This document shows positions 7,117-13,486 of a DNA stretch of 15,169 nt, piece after piece. Position 1 is the first letter of the stretch. Each line of letters begins with the position of its first letter. Both the position numbers and the translations under genes were made by a program. The notes beneath the pieces were generated by a model. It searched no databases. It was not told where the DNA came from and was given only the letters and a program-made list of their open reading frames with translations. Source of the DNA: JAFKKS01 sp039808325 (GTDB lineage Bacteria; Pseudomonadota; Alphaproteobacteria; Rhizobiales; Xanthobacteraceae). The DNA lies in NCBI GenBank assembly GCA_039808325.1, contig JBDHSU010000100.1, positions 1 through 15,169 on the forward strand. Direction: 5' to 3'.

Positions 7117-7149
7117 CCAGCCCCTTTGACGTCATGATCAGGGGGCTGG
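7117..7149. promoter_or_regulatory. Dyad with nested TGACGTCA palindrome upstream of 7187 gene
   Basis: CCAGCCCC (7117-7124) and GGGGCTGG (7142-7149) are perfect 8-base inverted arms around a 17-base spacer that itself contains the palindrome TGACGTCA (7127-7134), followed by TGATCA. It lies 38 bp before the start of the secreted orphan gene, where an operator or a 5'-leader hairpin would be expected. No regulator family can be assigned. Confidence 0.35.
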
Positions 7150-7186
7150 ATGCTGACCTTATTCGGGGGCCACAAGGGGGATCAGG

Positions 7187-8038
7187 ATGATCTTCAGAGC
7201 CATGGCCGTGTCGGCGGTGCTTGTTCTCGCGTCGCTTGGGCCAGCCGCAAGTTCCTCGTGCGATCAGCGTATCGCGAATCTCTGCCCGGGCGCCGTGGTG
7301 ACGGAAACGGCGGACACCGGCGCCGCGCAGCCGATGACGACGGCGCAGCCGGCGGCTCCGATGAAGATCACGAACGGCAAGCGCGCGACGCGCAGCGCCA
7401 GGCGCTATCGCCGCTCGGTCCGCGGTGCGTGGCGGCATCGGCGTGGCAAGTCCTTCCGTCATGCGGCCGCGCGCAAGCGGACGAAGGCCGCCGCCATCCA
7501 CAGCAACAAGAAGCACCGGAAAGTGGCGGAAGAGACGGACGAAATGGTCGGGCTTGCCAATTCGGACGCCGATCGCGGCGGCGACAAGCCTCTCGGCGAC
7601 GGCCCTGCCCTTGGCGGCGGCATTCCCGCCGAAGCCGTCGCGGCGGAAGCGGCTCCCGCGCCACAGCCGGCGCAGAACAGCGCAACCGGCCGCGCGCTGA
7701 CCAACCTGGGCCCGGCGTTCACGCCCATCGGCGCCAGCACCCTGCCGTCACGCACGTTCATGCCGGTCGCGAGCATCGCGGCGACCACCCTCGTCAATAC
7801 GAAGACGGTCAATGCTCCCCCGGTCGCCCCCATGCGTGTCGCATCCGCCGAGACCACGCAACCGGCACCCGCCCCCGCTCCTGTCGCGGCAGCTCCTCAG
7901 AAGCCTGCCCCGGCGCAGGTCCCGCAGGCGACGGCGTCGACCATCGGCGGCGTCGAGATCACGACATTGCGCGCCCTGTTTCTCGCCTTCGGCGCGTTTC
8001 TGATGGCCGGCACGGCCATACGCATGGCGATCGGCTAG
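7187..8038 (+). CDS. Secreted Arg-rich/Pro-Ala-rich protein of unknown function
   Basis: I do not recognise a family. The 283-residue product starts with a good Sec signal (MIFRAMAVSAVLVLASLGPAA). Next come a short segment with two cysteines (C25, C33), then a strongly basic block at about 60-112 with 22 Lys/Arg in 53 residues (for example RRYRRSVRGAWRHRR), then a long Pro/Ala-rich linker with several PAPAP-like runs. It ends in a hydrophobic helix at about 262-282 (ALFLAFGAFLMAGTAIRM). This suggests a periplasmic basic protein tethered at its C-terminus. ATG 7187 has AAGGGGG about six bases upstream. AASSSC is not a good lipobox, so a lipoprotein is less likely. The basic block could bind DNA, peptidoglycan acids or LPS; this is inference. 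It converges on the flavin monooxygenase gene with 27 bp between the stops. Its prolines make it a plausible EF-P client. Confidence 0.75.
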   Translation: MIFRAMAVSAVLVLASLGPAASSSCDQRIANLCPGAVVTETADTGAAQPMTTAQPAAPMKITNGKRATRSARRYRRSVRGAWRHRRGKSFRHAAARKRTKAAAIHSNKKHRKVAEETDEMVGLANSDADRGGDKPLGDGPALGGGIPAEAVAAEAAPAPQPAQNSATGRALTNLGPAFTPIGASTLPSRTFMPVASIAATTLVNTKTVNAPPVAPMRVASAETTQPAPAPAPVAAAPQKPAPAQVPQATASTIGGVEITTLRALFLAFGAFLMAGTAIRMAIG

Positions 8039-8065
8039 CAGTCACATCCGGGGCGCGCGGGACCA

Positions 8066-9079
8066 TCAGCCCCGTGCGACGAGCCCGAAGGTTTGCGCCA
8101 GCAGCTCGTATGAGCGCTTTCGCGCCTCATGATCGAAGATGAAGCTCGTCACCATCACTTCGTCCGCGGCCGCCGAATCGATCAGCGGCTGCAGTTTCTG
8201 CATCAGCGTCACCGGCGTCCCGACGAACAGGCGCGCGCGGTTACGCGCGATGCGGGCGCGGTCGGCATCGGTGTAGGGATAGGCGGCCGCCTCCTCCGGG
8301 CTCGAGAGCGGCATGAATTGGCCGGTCTCGCGGCGCAGGAAGTTGAGATCGATCGTGCTCGCCAGCCGTTCCGCCTCGGCATCCGTGTCGGCGCAAACGG
8401 CATGGACCGCGAGGATGGCGTAGGGCTGATCGCGCCAGGCCGAAGGCCGGAACCGCGCCCGGTAATCCCGCATCGCCGCGGTCGCGTCGTGGGTCGCGAA
8501 ATGATGCGCGAAGGCGAATCCCGCCCCCACCGCCGCCGCCAGTTGCGCGCTGTAGTCGCTCGAGCCAAGCAGCCAGATCGGCGGCAGCTTCACATCCACC
8601 GGCATCGCCTTGATGGCGTGATACGGATGATTGTCGGGGAACTCCCGGCTCTCCAGCAGAACCAGTTCCTGGAAACGCTCGAGGAAATCGTCGTCGGCCG
8701 CGACGTTCTGGCGGCGGCGCAGCGCGTAGGACGTGAGCTGGTCCGTCCCCGGCGCGCGGCCAAGGCCGAGATCGATGCGATCGGGAAACAGCGCTTCCAG
8801 CACCTTGAAGCGCTCGGCGACCATCAATGGGGCATGGTTGGGCAGCATGACGCCGCCGGAACCGACGCGGATCGACTTCGTCGCCGCCGCGATCTGCCCG
8901 ATCATGATGTCGGGGGCGGCGCTTGCGATGTTCGGGAGGTTGTGGTGCTCGGCCACCCAGTAGCGGGCATAGCCGAGCCGATCCGCCAGGCACGCGAGGT
9001 CGATCGTGTTGCGTAGCGCCATGGCGCCGGTGGTCGCCGTCGTCACCGGCGAAAGATCGAGGACGGAGAGCGCGGTCAT
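8066..9079 (-). CDS. Luciferase-like (LLM class) flavin-dependent oxidoreductase
   Basis: A 337-residue TIM-barrel enzyme of the bacterial luciferase-like family, which uses reduced FMN supplied by a separate reductase to oxidise an unknown small substrate. Seen: the N-terminal LSVLDLSPV, GYARYWVAEHHNLPNIASAAPDI (the AEHH segment is a hallmark of this subgroup), IRVGSGGVMLPNHAPLMVAERF, the RIDLGLGRAPGTD segment, and a C-terminal DEVMVTSFIFDHEARKRSYELLA. The frame opens at GTG 9085, but ATG 9079 has AGG eight bases upstream and begins where the family usually begins (MTALSVLDLSPV), so 9079 was chosen. It is cytosolic, with no signal. It lies 56 bp after the L,D-transpeptidase on the same strand, with a GC-rich hairpin between, so co-transcription is uncertain. 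The substrate cannot be inferred. Confidence 0.92.
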   Translation of the reverse strand: MTALSVLDLSPVTTATTGAMALRNTIDLACLADRLGYARYWVAEHHNLPNIASAAPDIMIGQIAAATKSIRVGSGGVMLPNHAPLMVAERFKVLEALFPDRIDLGLGRAPGTDQLTSYALRRRQNVAADDDFLERFQELVLLESREFPDNHPYHAIKAMPVDVKLPPIWLLGSSDYSAQLAAAVGAGFAFAHHFATHDATAAMRDYRARFRPSAWRDQPYAILAVHAVCADTDAEAERLASTIDLNFLRRETGQFMPLSSPEEAAAYPYTDADRARIARNRARLFVGTPVTLMQKLQPLIDSAAADEVMVTSFIFDHEARKRSYELLAQTFGLVARG

Positions 9080-9100
9080 CGCCACGACCTAACGCAGTGC

Positions 9101-9126
9101 CGGGGCGTTGGCTACCTCTCGCCCCG
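9101..9126 (-). terminator. GC hairpin after the L,D-transpeptidase gene
   Basis: CGGGGCG (9101-9107) and CGCCCCG (9120-9126) form a perfect 7-bp stem with a 12-base loop, ten bases past the transpeptidase stop and just before the flavin monooxygenase start. There is no T-run on the minus strand after it, so it is not a classical intrinsic terminator. It may stabilise the transcript end or partly attenuate read-through. Confidence 0.4.
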
Positions 9127-9135
9127 AATGGCGGG

Positions 9136-10215
9136 TCAGCGCGCCGGGTAGCCGGCGCCTACCTGCTGCGGGATACCGGCCGGCGGAAGCGGCTGCGGCG
9201 ACATGGATTGCGGCCCGATCGGCTGCGGCGCGCCGGCTTGCGGCGCGGCCGACGGCGTTTGCGCCGAAGCCTGCTGGGGGCTCGGCTTGCCCGGCAGGAC
9301 CACGACCCGCGTTCCGACCTGGACGCGCTGATAGAGGTCTTCGATGTCGGAATTGACCAAGCGAATGCAGCCCGACGAAACGGTCTGGCCGATGGTCGAC
9401 GGCTGGTTGGTGCCGTGGATGCGGTAGACGGTCTTGCCGAGATAGAGCGCGCGCGCGCCGAGCGGATTGCTTTCCCCGCCGGCCATGAAGCGCGGCAGAT
9501 AGGGCTGCCGCTCGATCATTTCCGCCGGCGGATGCCAATCCGGCCATTCGGCCATGCGGGTGATGCGTTCGGTCCCGGACCAGGTGAAGCCTTCGCGTCC
9601 GACGCCGATGCCGTACCGCATCGCCTTACCGTGCGGCAGAACGAGGTAGAGGTAAGTGTTCGCCGTATCGACGATCAACGTCCCGGCCGGCTCCTTGGTC
9701 GGATAGTCGACGATCTGGCGCTTGAAGCGCTCCGGCAATTCCTTCGCAGGCCCCATTTCCGGCTGATCTTCAACCGGGAGCGCGGCGATCGTCGTTTGCC
9801 CACCCATGCCGGCCGGCGGGCGGTATGCCTGTTCCGGCGCCCCCTGGATCGAACCGGTATAGGAGCCGTCGCCATAAGGGCGGCTGGTCGCGCCGGGATA
9901 AGGCGCCGGCGCGGAGGGAACCGGCTCACGCGCGATCTCCCGGCTGTAATAGGGCTCGGGCCGCGGAGAGGAATACTGGCCGGGGGCGGCGGCGCCGTAC
10001 CGCTCGCCATAGGGCGCGCGTTCGCCATAAGCCCCGCGCTCGCCGTAAGGGTTGCGGCTATACGGCTGGTCGACCTCGTCGGCAGCAGCCGGCAACGGGC
10101 TGGTTTCGTAACTCTGAACAGGGCTGTAGCGTCCGTTCTGAGCCGAAGCCGGGGCGGCCATAACAGCCACGAGGAGAAGGGTCGCCGAGGCGCCCAGAGA
10201 GAATCTGGATGTCAT
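9136..10215 (-). CDS. Periplasmic L,D-transpeptidase (YkuD/ErfK family)
   Basis: A 359-residue exported enzyme that makes 3-3 cross-links in peptidoglycan or attaches proteins to it. Seen: a Sec signal with probable cleavage after ASA (residue 25), a proline/tyrosine-rich linker to about residue 170, then the YkuD domain (about 178-310) with TLIVDTANTYLYLV, catalytic H267 in RIHGTNQPSTIGQ and nucleophile C283 in SSGCIRLVN. The spacing of the His and Cys fits the YkuD active-site motif. The C-terminal 50 residues are Pro/Gln-rich (for example PQPIGPQSMSPQPLPP). The linker contains three tandem copies of a six-residue unit around YGER (57-74). ATG 10215 is the start; its ribosome site is weak. 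The many proline pairs may make it depend on EF-P, a functional link by inference only. Confidence 0.94.
   Translation of the reverse strand: MTSRFSLGASATLLLVAVMAAPASAQNGRYSPVQSYETSPLPAAADEVDQPYSRNPYGERGAYGERAPYGERYGAAAPGQYSSPRPEPYYSREIAREPVPSAPAPYPGATSRPYGDGSYTGSIQGAPEQAYRPPAGMGGQTTIAALPVEDQPEMGPAKELPERFKRQIVDYPTKEPAGTLIVDTANTYLYLVLPHGKAMRYGIGVGREGFTWSGTERITRMAEWPDWHPPAEMIERQPYLPRFMAGGESNPLGARALYLGKTVYRIHGTNQPSTIGQTVSSGCIRLVNSDIEDLYQRVQVGTRVVVLPGKPSPQQASAQTPSAAPQAGAPQPIGPQSMSPQPLPPAGIPQQVGAGYPAR
9994..10047 (-). repeat. 18-bp minisatellite inside the transpeptidase linker
   Basis: Three imperfect 18-bp units encode PYGERGA-YGERAP-YGERYG (tyrosines at residues 57, 63 and 69). The copies differ at several third-codon positions, so the repeat is not very recent, but such in-frame units can change number by slippage without breaking the gene. 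Confidence 0.75.
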
Positions 10216-10293
10216 CGTATTTCTATCGCCGAGCGATGGGGCAGGATCAGGGCAGCCATATCCCTTGATCGGTCCTGTGTGGTGTAGATTTCG

Positions 10294-10322
10294 TTAAATG
10301 CGCGAATAGAGGGCCTTTGCAA
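10294..10322 (-). promoter_or_regulatory. Possible sigma-70-type promoter of the transpeptidase gene
   Basis: On the minus strand, TTGCAA (10322-10317) is followed after 17 bases by ATTTAA (10299-10294), about 80 bp before the ATG at 10215. The region is less GC-rich than its surroundings. The match to consensus is partial. Confidence 0.3.
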
Positions 10323-10419
10323 GGACAACGGACGCGCGCCAGGGGCTTTCCGTCGCCAACCGTGTCAAAGAGGCAACGAAACGGCGAGCGTCTTCGGCGC
10401 GATCCGGGCAGCTTTCCAT

Positions 10420-11292
10420 TCAGCGCAAGAACTTCTTCTCGTTCGCCTTCACCCGGTCCATGTCCTGGAGGCGGAAGATCTCCTCGACCGGAACGATCTG
10501 CTTGTCGGCGTTCTGAATACCGCCGTCCCTGCGGATCATGGCGAACGCCCGCTGCATGGCGGTCACGGCGGCACGGATCGCGTGATTGCCGTAGATGACG
10601 ATCCTGATCTTGCCGAGCGCGAGAATGCGCTCGGCCGTCATGTCGGGATAGGCCGTCGGCACGATCACGATCGGGATGCGCCCTTTCCATGCGCGCACGA
10701 AGCTCTCGATCTCGTCCGGCGTCTTCTGCTTCGAGTGGATGAGGATAAGGTCGGCGCCCGCTTCCTCGTAAGCCGCCGCCCGCCTGAGCGCCTCGGCCTC
10801 GCCGAGGCCGGCGATCAACGCCTCGACCCGGGCGATGACGACGAAGTCGGGATCGCGCCGCGCCGACAGCGCCGCCTCGATCTTGCCCTGGAATTCCTCG
10901 ATGCGCAGCAGGTCCTGCCGGCCGCCGGCGACGAGGCTCGTCACCTTCGGAAAGGACTTGTCCTCGATCACGACGGCGGCCGCGCCCGCCCGCTCGTAGT
11001 GCTCGACCGCATGAATGACGTTGATCGCGTTGCCGAAGCCGGTGTCGATGTCGGCGATGATGGGCAACGCCACGCGCTCCGCCATGGCCCGTACCGTGTC
11101 CAAGTGCTGCGTCATCGAGACGAGGCTCACGTCCGGCAGCGCATGCAGGGCCGAAAGCTCGAACCCGCTCGCCCAAAGCGCGTCGAAACCCGCCTCCTCC
11201 GCGAGCCGTGCCGAGAGCGGACTGTGCGCCGCCATGGCGTGAACGAGGTCGGTCTCGGCGAGTTTTTTCCGGAGCAGAGCGCCTTTGGTCAT
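10420..11292 (-). CDS. PEP mutase/isocitrate lyase superfamily enzyme, probable phosphonopyruvate hydrolase
   Basis: A 290-residue cytosolic TIM-barrel enzyme. Most likely reaction: phosphonopyruvate + water to pyruvate + phosphate. Seen: GFELSALHALPD (D54), the metal-binding IADIDTGFGN (D81, D83), VVIEDKSFPKVTS (E110, K112, gating loop K116-T118-S119), RIEEFQGKI, VVIARVEALIAGLGEAEA, LIHSKQKTPDEI and IYGNHAIRA. True PEP mutases carry the signature EDKX5NS; here it reads EDKX5TS, with T118 where the mutase has Asn. From memory this is the residue and position that distinguish Variovorax phosphonopyruvate hydrolase, also about 290 residues. ATG 11292 was chosen over ATG 11385, whose extra residues look non-coding. 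No phosphonopyruvate decarboxylase or aminotransferase gene is nearby, which argues against phosphonate synthesis. Other superfamily lyases remain possible. Confidence 0.85.
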   Translation of the reverse strand: MTKGALLRKKLAETDLVHAMAAHSPLSARLAEEAGFDALWASGFELSALHALPDVSLVSMTQHLDTVRAMAERVALPIIADIDTGFGNAINVIHAVEHYERAGAAAVVIEDKSFPKVTSLVAGGRQDLLRIEEFQGKIEAALSARRDPDFVVIARVEALIAGLGEAEALRRAAAYEEAGADLILIHSKQKTPDEIESFVRAWKGRIPIVIVPTAYPDMTAERILALGKIRIVIYGNHAIRAAVTAMQRAFAMIRRDGGIQNADKQIVPVEEIFRLQDMDRVKANEKKFLR

Positions 11293-11381
11293 CACGGGCC
11301 TGTGTTTCGTGGATCGTCCCGCGCGGCATGCGCGGGCAATGTCTTTGATACCGCCGCCGCCACGGCGATTAAAGGCTGCCA

Positions 11382-11474
11382 TCAAAGCGGCGCTTTAAAC
11401 GGGTGGATTGGGGCTTCCAGCCGCTCGCGGACTTCCGGCCGGACCTCAGAGACGCTGGTGGGCGGATTTGACAT
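11382..11474 (-). CDS. Possible 30-residue peptide or gene remnant
   Basis: The frame reads MSNPPTSVSEVRPEVRERLE and ends APIHPFKAPL before TGA. It has GC-rich, gene-like codon choice and an amphipathic, charged middle. The ATG sits inside the left arm of the 11464-11519 palindrome. I see no strong ribosome site and know no family. It may be a leader peptide, the end of a lost gene, or chance. Confidence 0.2.
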   Translation of the reverse strand: MSNPPTSVSEVRPEVRERLEAPIHPFKAPL

Positions 11475-11532
11475 TCGCTACTGACCTTGCAGCCAATCCG
11501 TGAAGCGAATGTCAAATCCAAAGCTCCACTAG
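11455..11532. repeat. MITE-like palindrome, unit 1
   Basis: The core is a perfect 16-bp inverted repeat: GGATTTGACATTCGCT at 11464-11479 and its complement AGCGAATGTCAAATCC at 11504-11519, with a 24-base loop. The arms continue imperfectly outward: CTGGTGG at 11455-11461 on the left and the complement of CTAGTGGAGC up to 11532 on the right. Each arm contains TTGACA pointing inward. The outer end CTAGTGG is shared with unit 2, which suggests both derive from one element type. Confidence 0.75.
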
Positions 11533-11545
11533 AACCCTATAGTTG

Positions 11546-11620
11546 CTAGGGGTCCTTTGTTTCCAACATTTGCAAACACGCCGCTGAAATGGGATGCAAA
11601 TGTCAGAAACGGACCACTAG
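11546..11620. repeat. MITE-like palindrome, unit 2
   Basis: Left arm 11546-11573 (CTAGGGGTCC..GTTTC..ACATTTGCA) and right arm 11595-11620 (TGCAAATGT..GAAAC..GGACCACTAG) are complementary apart from a 3-base insertion and about three mismatches; the loop is 21 bases. The unit begins and ends with CTAG, which could be a 4-bp target duplication or part of the terminal repeat. The right half runs in the same order as the right half of unit 1 (AATGTCA, then CCACTAG). Confidence 0.7.
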
Positions 11621-11691
11621 AAGACCCCGCCCCGTCGGCTCCCACCTGGTCGCCGCTGTCCAGTTCCGCTCAAGATCGGCCCGCTTCGCAC

Positions 11692-13449
11692 ATGGCGAAC
11701 GCCCACTTTTACATTGAAGCCCCGCCGCGGCTACGGGCGTTCGTTCGCGCCCGCGAGGCGAGCCTCATCCTGCTTGCGGTGCTGGTCGGCGCCATCGCGG
11801 GCCTTGTGGTCGCCGCGATGAGTGCGACCACGGCCTTCCTGCACGTGATCCTGTTCGACATCCCGGCGGGCTCACGGCTTTCCAGCCAGCTTTCCGTCGA
11901 TCCGCTGCGCGCGATCATCGTGCCCTCGGTCGGGGGGCTCATCCTCGGCTTCGCGTTCCTTCTGGTGGCGCGCTGGCGCCCCGAGCGCGAAGTCGATCCG
12001 ATCGAAGCGAACGCGCTGCATGGCGGACGCATGTCGTTTCGCGAGAGCGTCATCGTCGCGGCGCAAACGATCTGGTCGAGCGGCGTCGGCGCCTCGGTCG
12101 GGCTGGAAGCCGGATACACGCAGCTTTCCAGCGGCCTCGCGGCATCGTTCGGCCGCGGCTTCCACCTCAGGCGCGTCGACCAGCGCGTGATGGTGGGCTG
12201 CGGCGCCGCGGGCGCCATCGCCGGCGCGTTCGGCGCACCGCTCGCCGGCGCGTTCTATGCGTTCGAACTCGTCCTCGGCGGCTACACGCCCGCGAGCCTG
12301 ACGCCCGTCGGCGTCGCGGCGCTGATGGGATATGTCGTCGCGCACGCCTTCACCCCATCTTCGCTCGGCGTCTTCGTCGGCCCGACCGGCGAGGTGCTGC
12401 CGCACGATCTCGCCATCGCCAGCGTGCTCGGCATTCTCGCCGCGATGGCAGGCATCGGCATGATGCGCGGCGTATCGCTCAGCGAAACGCTGTTCAAGAA
12501 GCGGCTGTGGGGCCCGCTGCGCCCGCTCATCGGCGGATTGTTCGTCGGAATGCTGGCGCTGCTTTCGCCGCAAGTCCTCTCGTCCGGGCACGGCGCGTTG
12601 CACCTCACCGGCATGATGCAGATGACGCTCGGGGCCATCGCCACCGTTTTCGTGCTGAAGGCGATGGCGTCGATGATTTCCCTCGGCGCCGGCTTCCGCG
12701 GCGGATTGTTCTTCGCCTCGCTCCTGCTTGGCGCGCTCGGCGGACGTCTGTTCGGCGCCGGCCTCAACGCGGTCATGCCGAGCCTGCAGCTCGATCCGAA
12801 CGTCTACGCGATCATCGGCATGAGCGCCTTTTCCGCATCCGTGATCGGCGGACCGCTCACAATGACGTTCATCGCGCTCGAGAGCACGGGCAATCTCTGG
12901 CTGACGACGGCGGTGCTCATCGCCGTCATCATCTCGACGCAGCTCACGCGCGAGCTTTTCGGCTATTCGTTCGCGACGTGGCGCTTCCACCTCAGGGGCG
13001 AGACGATCCGCAGCGCCGCGGATGTCGGATGGGTGCGTGACCTCACCGTCGGCCGCATGATGCGCAGGGATGTCGCGCTCATCGGCAGCGCCACTCCGAT
13101 CGCCGATTTCGTACGCAAGTTTCCGCTCGGCTCCAAGACGCAGGTGGTCGTCGTCGACGACAAGGGGCGCTATGCGGGGATCGTCACCGTCGCCGACGCG
13201 CACGGAGCGCTCGGCTCCAAGGCGACGACCATCCACGATCTGGCGCATCACCGCGATACGACGCTGCTGCCGTTCCTCAACGTCAAGGAAGCGGTCGCCG
13301 CGTTCGATCGCGCCGAGGCGGAGTCGCTCGCGGTCGTCGACTCGATCCAGAATCGCCACGTCGTCGGCGTGCTGACGGAAGCGCATACGCTGCGCCGCTA
13401 CGCGGAGGAATCGGAGCGGCGGCGCAACGAGATGTTCGGAGAGCCGTGA
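11692..13449 (+). CDS. ClC-family chloride channel/transporter with C-terminal CBS domains
   Basis: A 585-residue inner-membrane protein: a ClC core of about 450 residues with many hydrophobic helices, then a cytosolic CBS pair (about 465-570, including TQVVVVDDKGRYAGIVTVAD and LAVVDSIQNRHVVGVLTE) expected to sense nucleotides. Seen: the filter segment GLEAGYTQ with gating glutamate E139 (E148 in E. coli ClC), GAFGAPLAGAFYAFEL with L193 where ClC-ec1 has the proton glutamate E203, and GGLFFAS in place of GGxFxP. The GSGIP element is not found; DPIEANALHGGRMS occupies that region. The tyrosine equivalent of Y445 may be the Y in LFGYSF. The frame is open up to ATG 11557, but the first 45 residues derive largely from the palindromic repeat and lack family character, so ATG 11692 was used; its ribosome site is weak and an alternative start in between is possible. 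The divergent filter leaves channel versus antiporter open. Confidence 0.9.
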   Translation: MANAHFYIEAPPRLRAFVRAREASLILLAVLVGAIAGLVVAAMSATTAFLHVILFDIPAGSRLSSQLSVDPLRAIIVPSVGGLILGFAFLLVARWRPEREVDPIEANALHGGRMSFRESVIVAAQTIWSSGVGASVGLEAGYTQLSSGLAASFGRGFHLRRVDQRVMVGCGAAGAIAGAFGAPLAGAFYAFELVLGGYTPASLTPVGVAALMGYVVAHAFTPSSLGVFVGPTGEVLPHDLAIASVLGILAAMAGIGMMRGVSLSETLFKKRLWGPLRPLIGGLFVGMLALLSPQVLSSGHGALHLTGMMQMTLGAIATVFVLKAMASMISLGAGFRGGLFFASLLLGALGGRLFGAGLNAVMPSLQLDPNVYAIIGMSAFSASVIGGPLTMTFIALESTGNLWLTTAVLIAVIISTQLTRELFGYSFATWRFHLRGETIRSAADVGWVRDLTVGRMMRRDVALIGSATPIADFVRKFPLGSKTQVVVVDDKGRYAGIVTVADAHGALGSKATTIHDLAHHRDTTLLPFLNVKEAVAAFDRAEAESLAVVDSIQNRHVVGVLTEAHTLRRYAEESERRRNEMFGEP

Positions 13450-13454
13450 GCGGC

Positions 13455-13475
13455 GGCGCGCTCGCGAGCGGCGCC
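13455..13475. terminator. Possible bidirectional terminator hairpin between convergent genes
   Basis: GGCGCGCTCG (13455-13464) pairs with CGAGC and GCGCC (13465-13475) with a single unpaired G, giving a 10-bp GC stem in the 37 bp between the stop of the ClC gene and the stop of the facing gene. No T-run follows on either strand, so termination would not be of the classical type. Confidence 0.4.
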
Positions 13476-13486
13476 CTGCCCCGCGC

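Larger units (their letters stand above)
11293..11691. other. 399-bp intergenic region with stacked inverted repeats
   Basis: No gene recognisable by homology lies between the phosphonopyruvate hydrolase-like gene and the ClC gene. It holds, in order: a 7-bp stem CCCGCGC/GCGCGGG (11318-11336) in the leader of the minus-strand gene; a short dyad AAAGCG/CGCTTT (11384-11396); a 30-codon minus-strand open frame (11382-11474); and two tandem MITE-like palindromes (11455-11532, 11546-11620). The 11500-11615 part is visibly richer in A and T than the flanking genes, as expected for acquired DNA or a promoter zone. Confidence 0.7.

Noticed and set aside
7187..8038. Lipoprotein assignment for the secreted orphan based on C25
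   Set aside because: AASSSC lacks the hydrophobic residue at -3 expected in a lipobox; an ordinary signal peptide fits better.
10420..11292. Phosphonate biosynthesis gene cluster around a PEP mutase
   Set aside because: The loop lacks the Asn of EDKX5NS, and no decarboxylase, transaminase or tailoring gene lies nearby.
11557..11691. Longer ClC start at ATG 11557
   Set aside because: The extra 45 residues are encoded by the palindromic element and a polar stretch without ClC character. A real short extension cannot be excluded.
11872..13386. Open frame of 504 codons on the minus strand opposite the ClC gene
   Set aside because: Its product is an Arg/Glu/His-rich, low-hydrophobicity sequence typical of the antisense of GC-rich genes, and the plus strand encodes a clear ClC protein.
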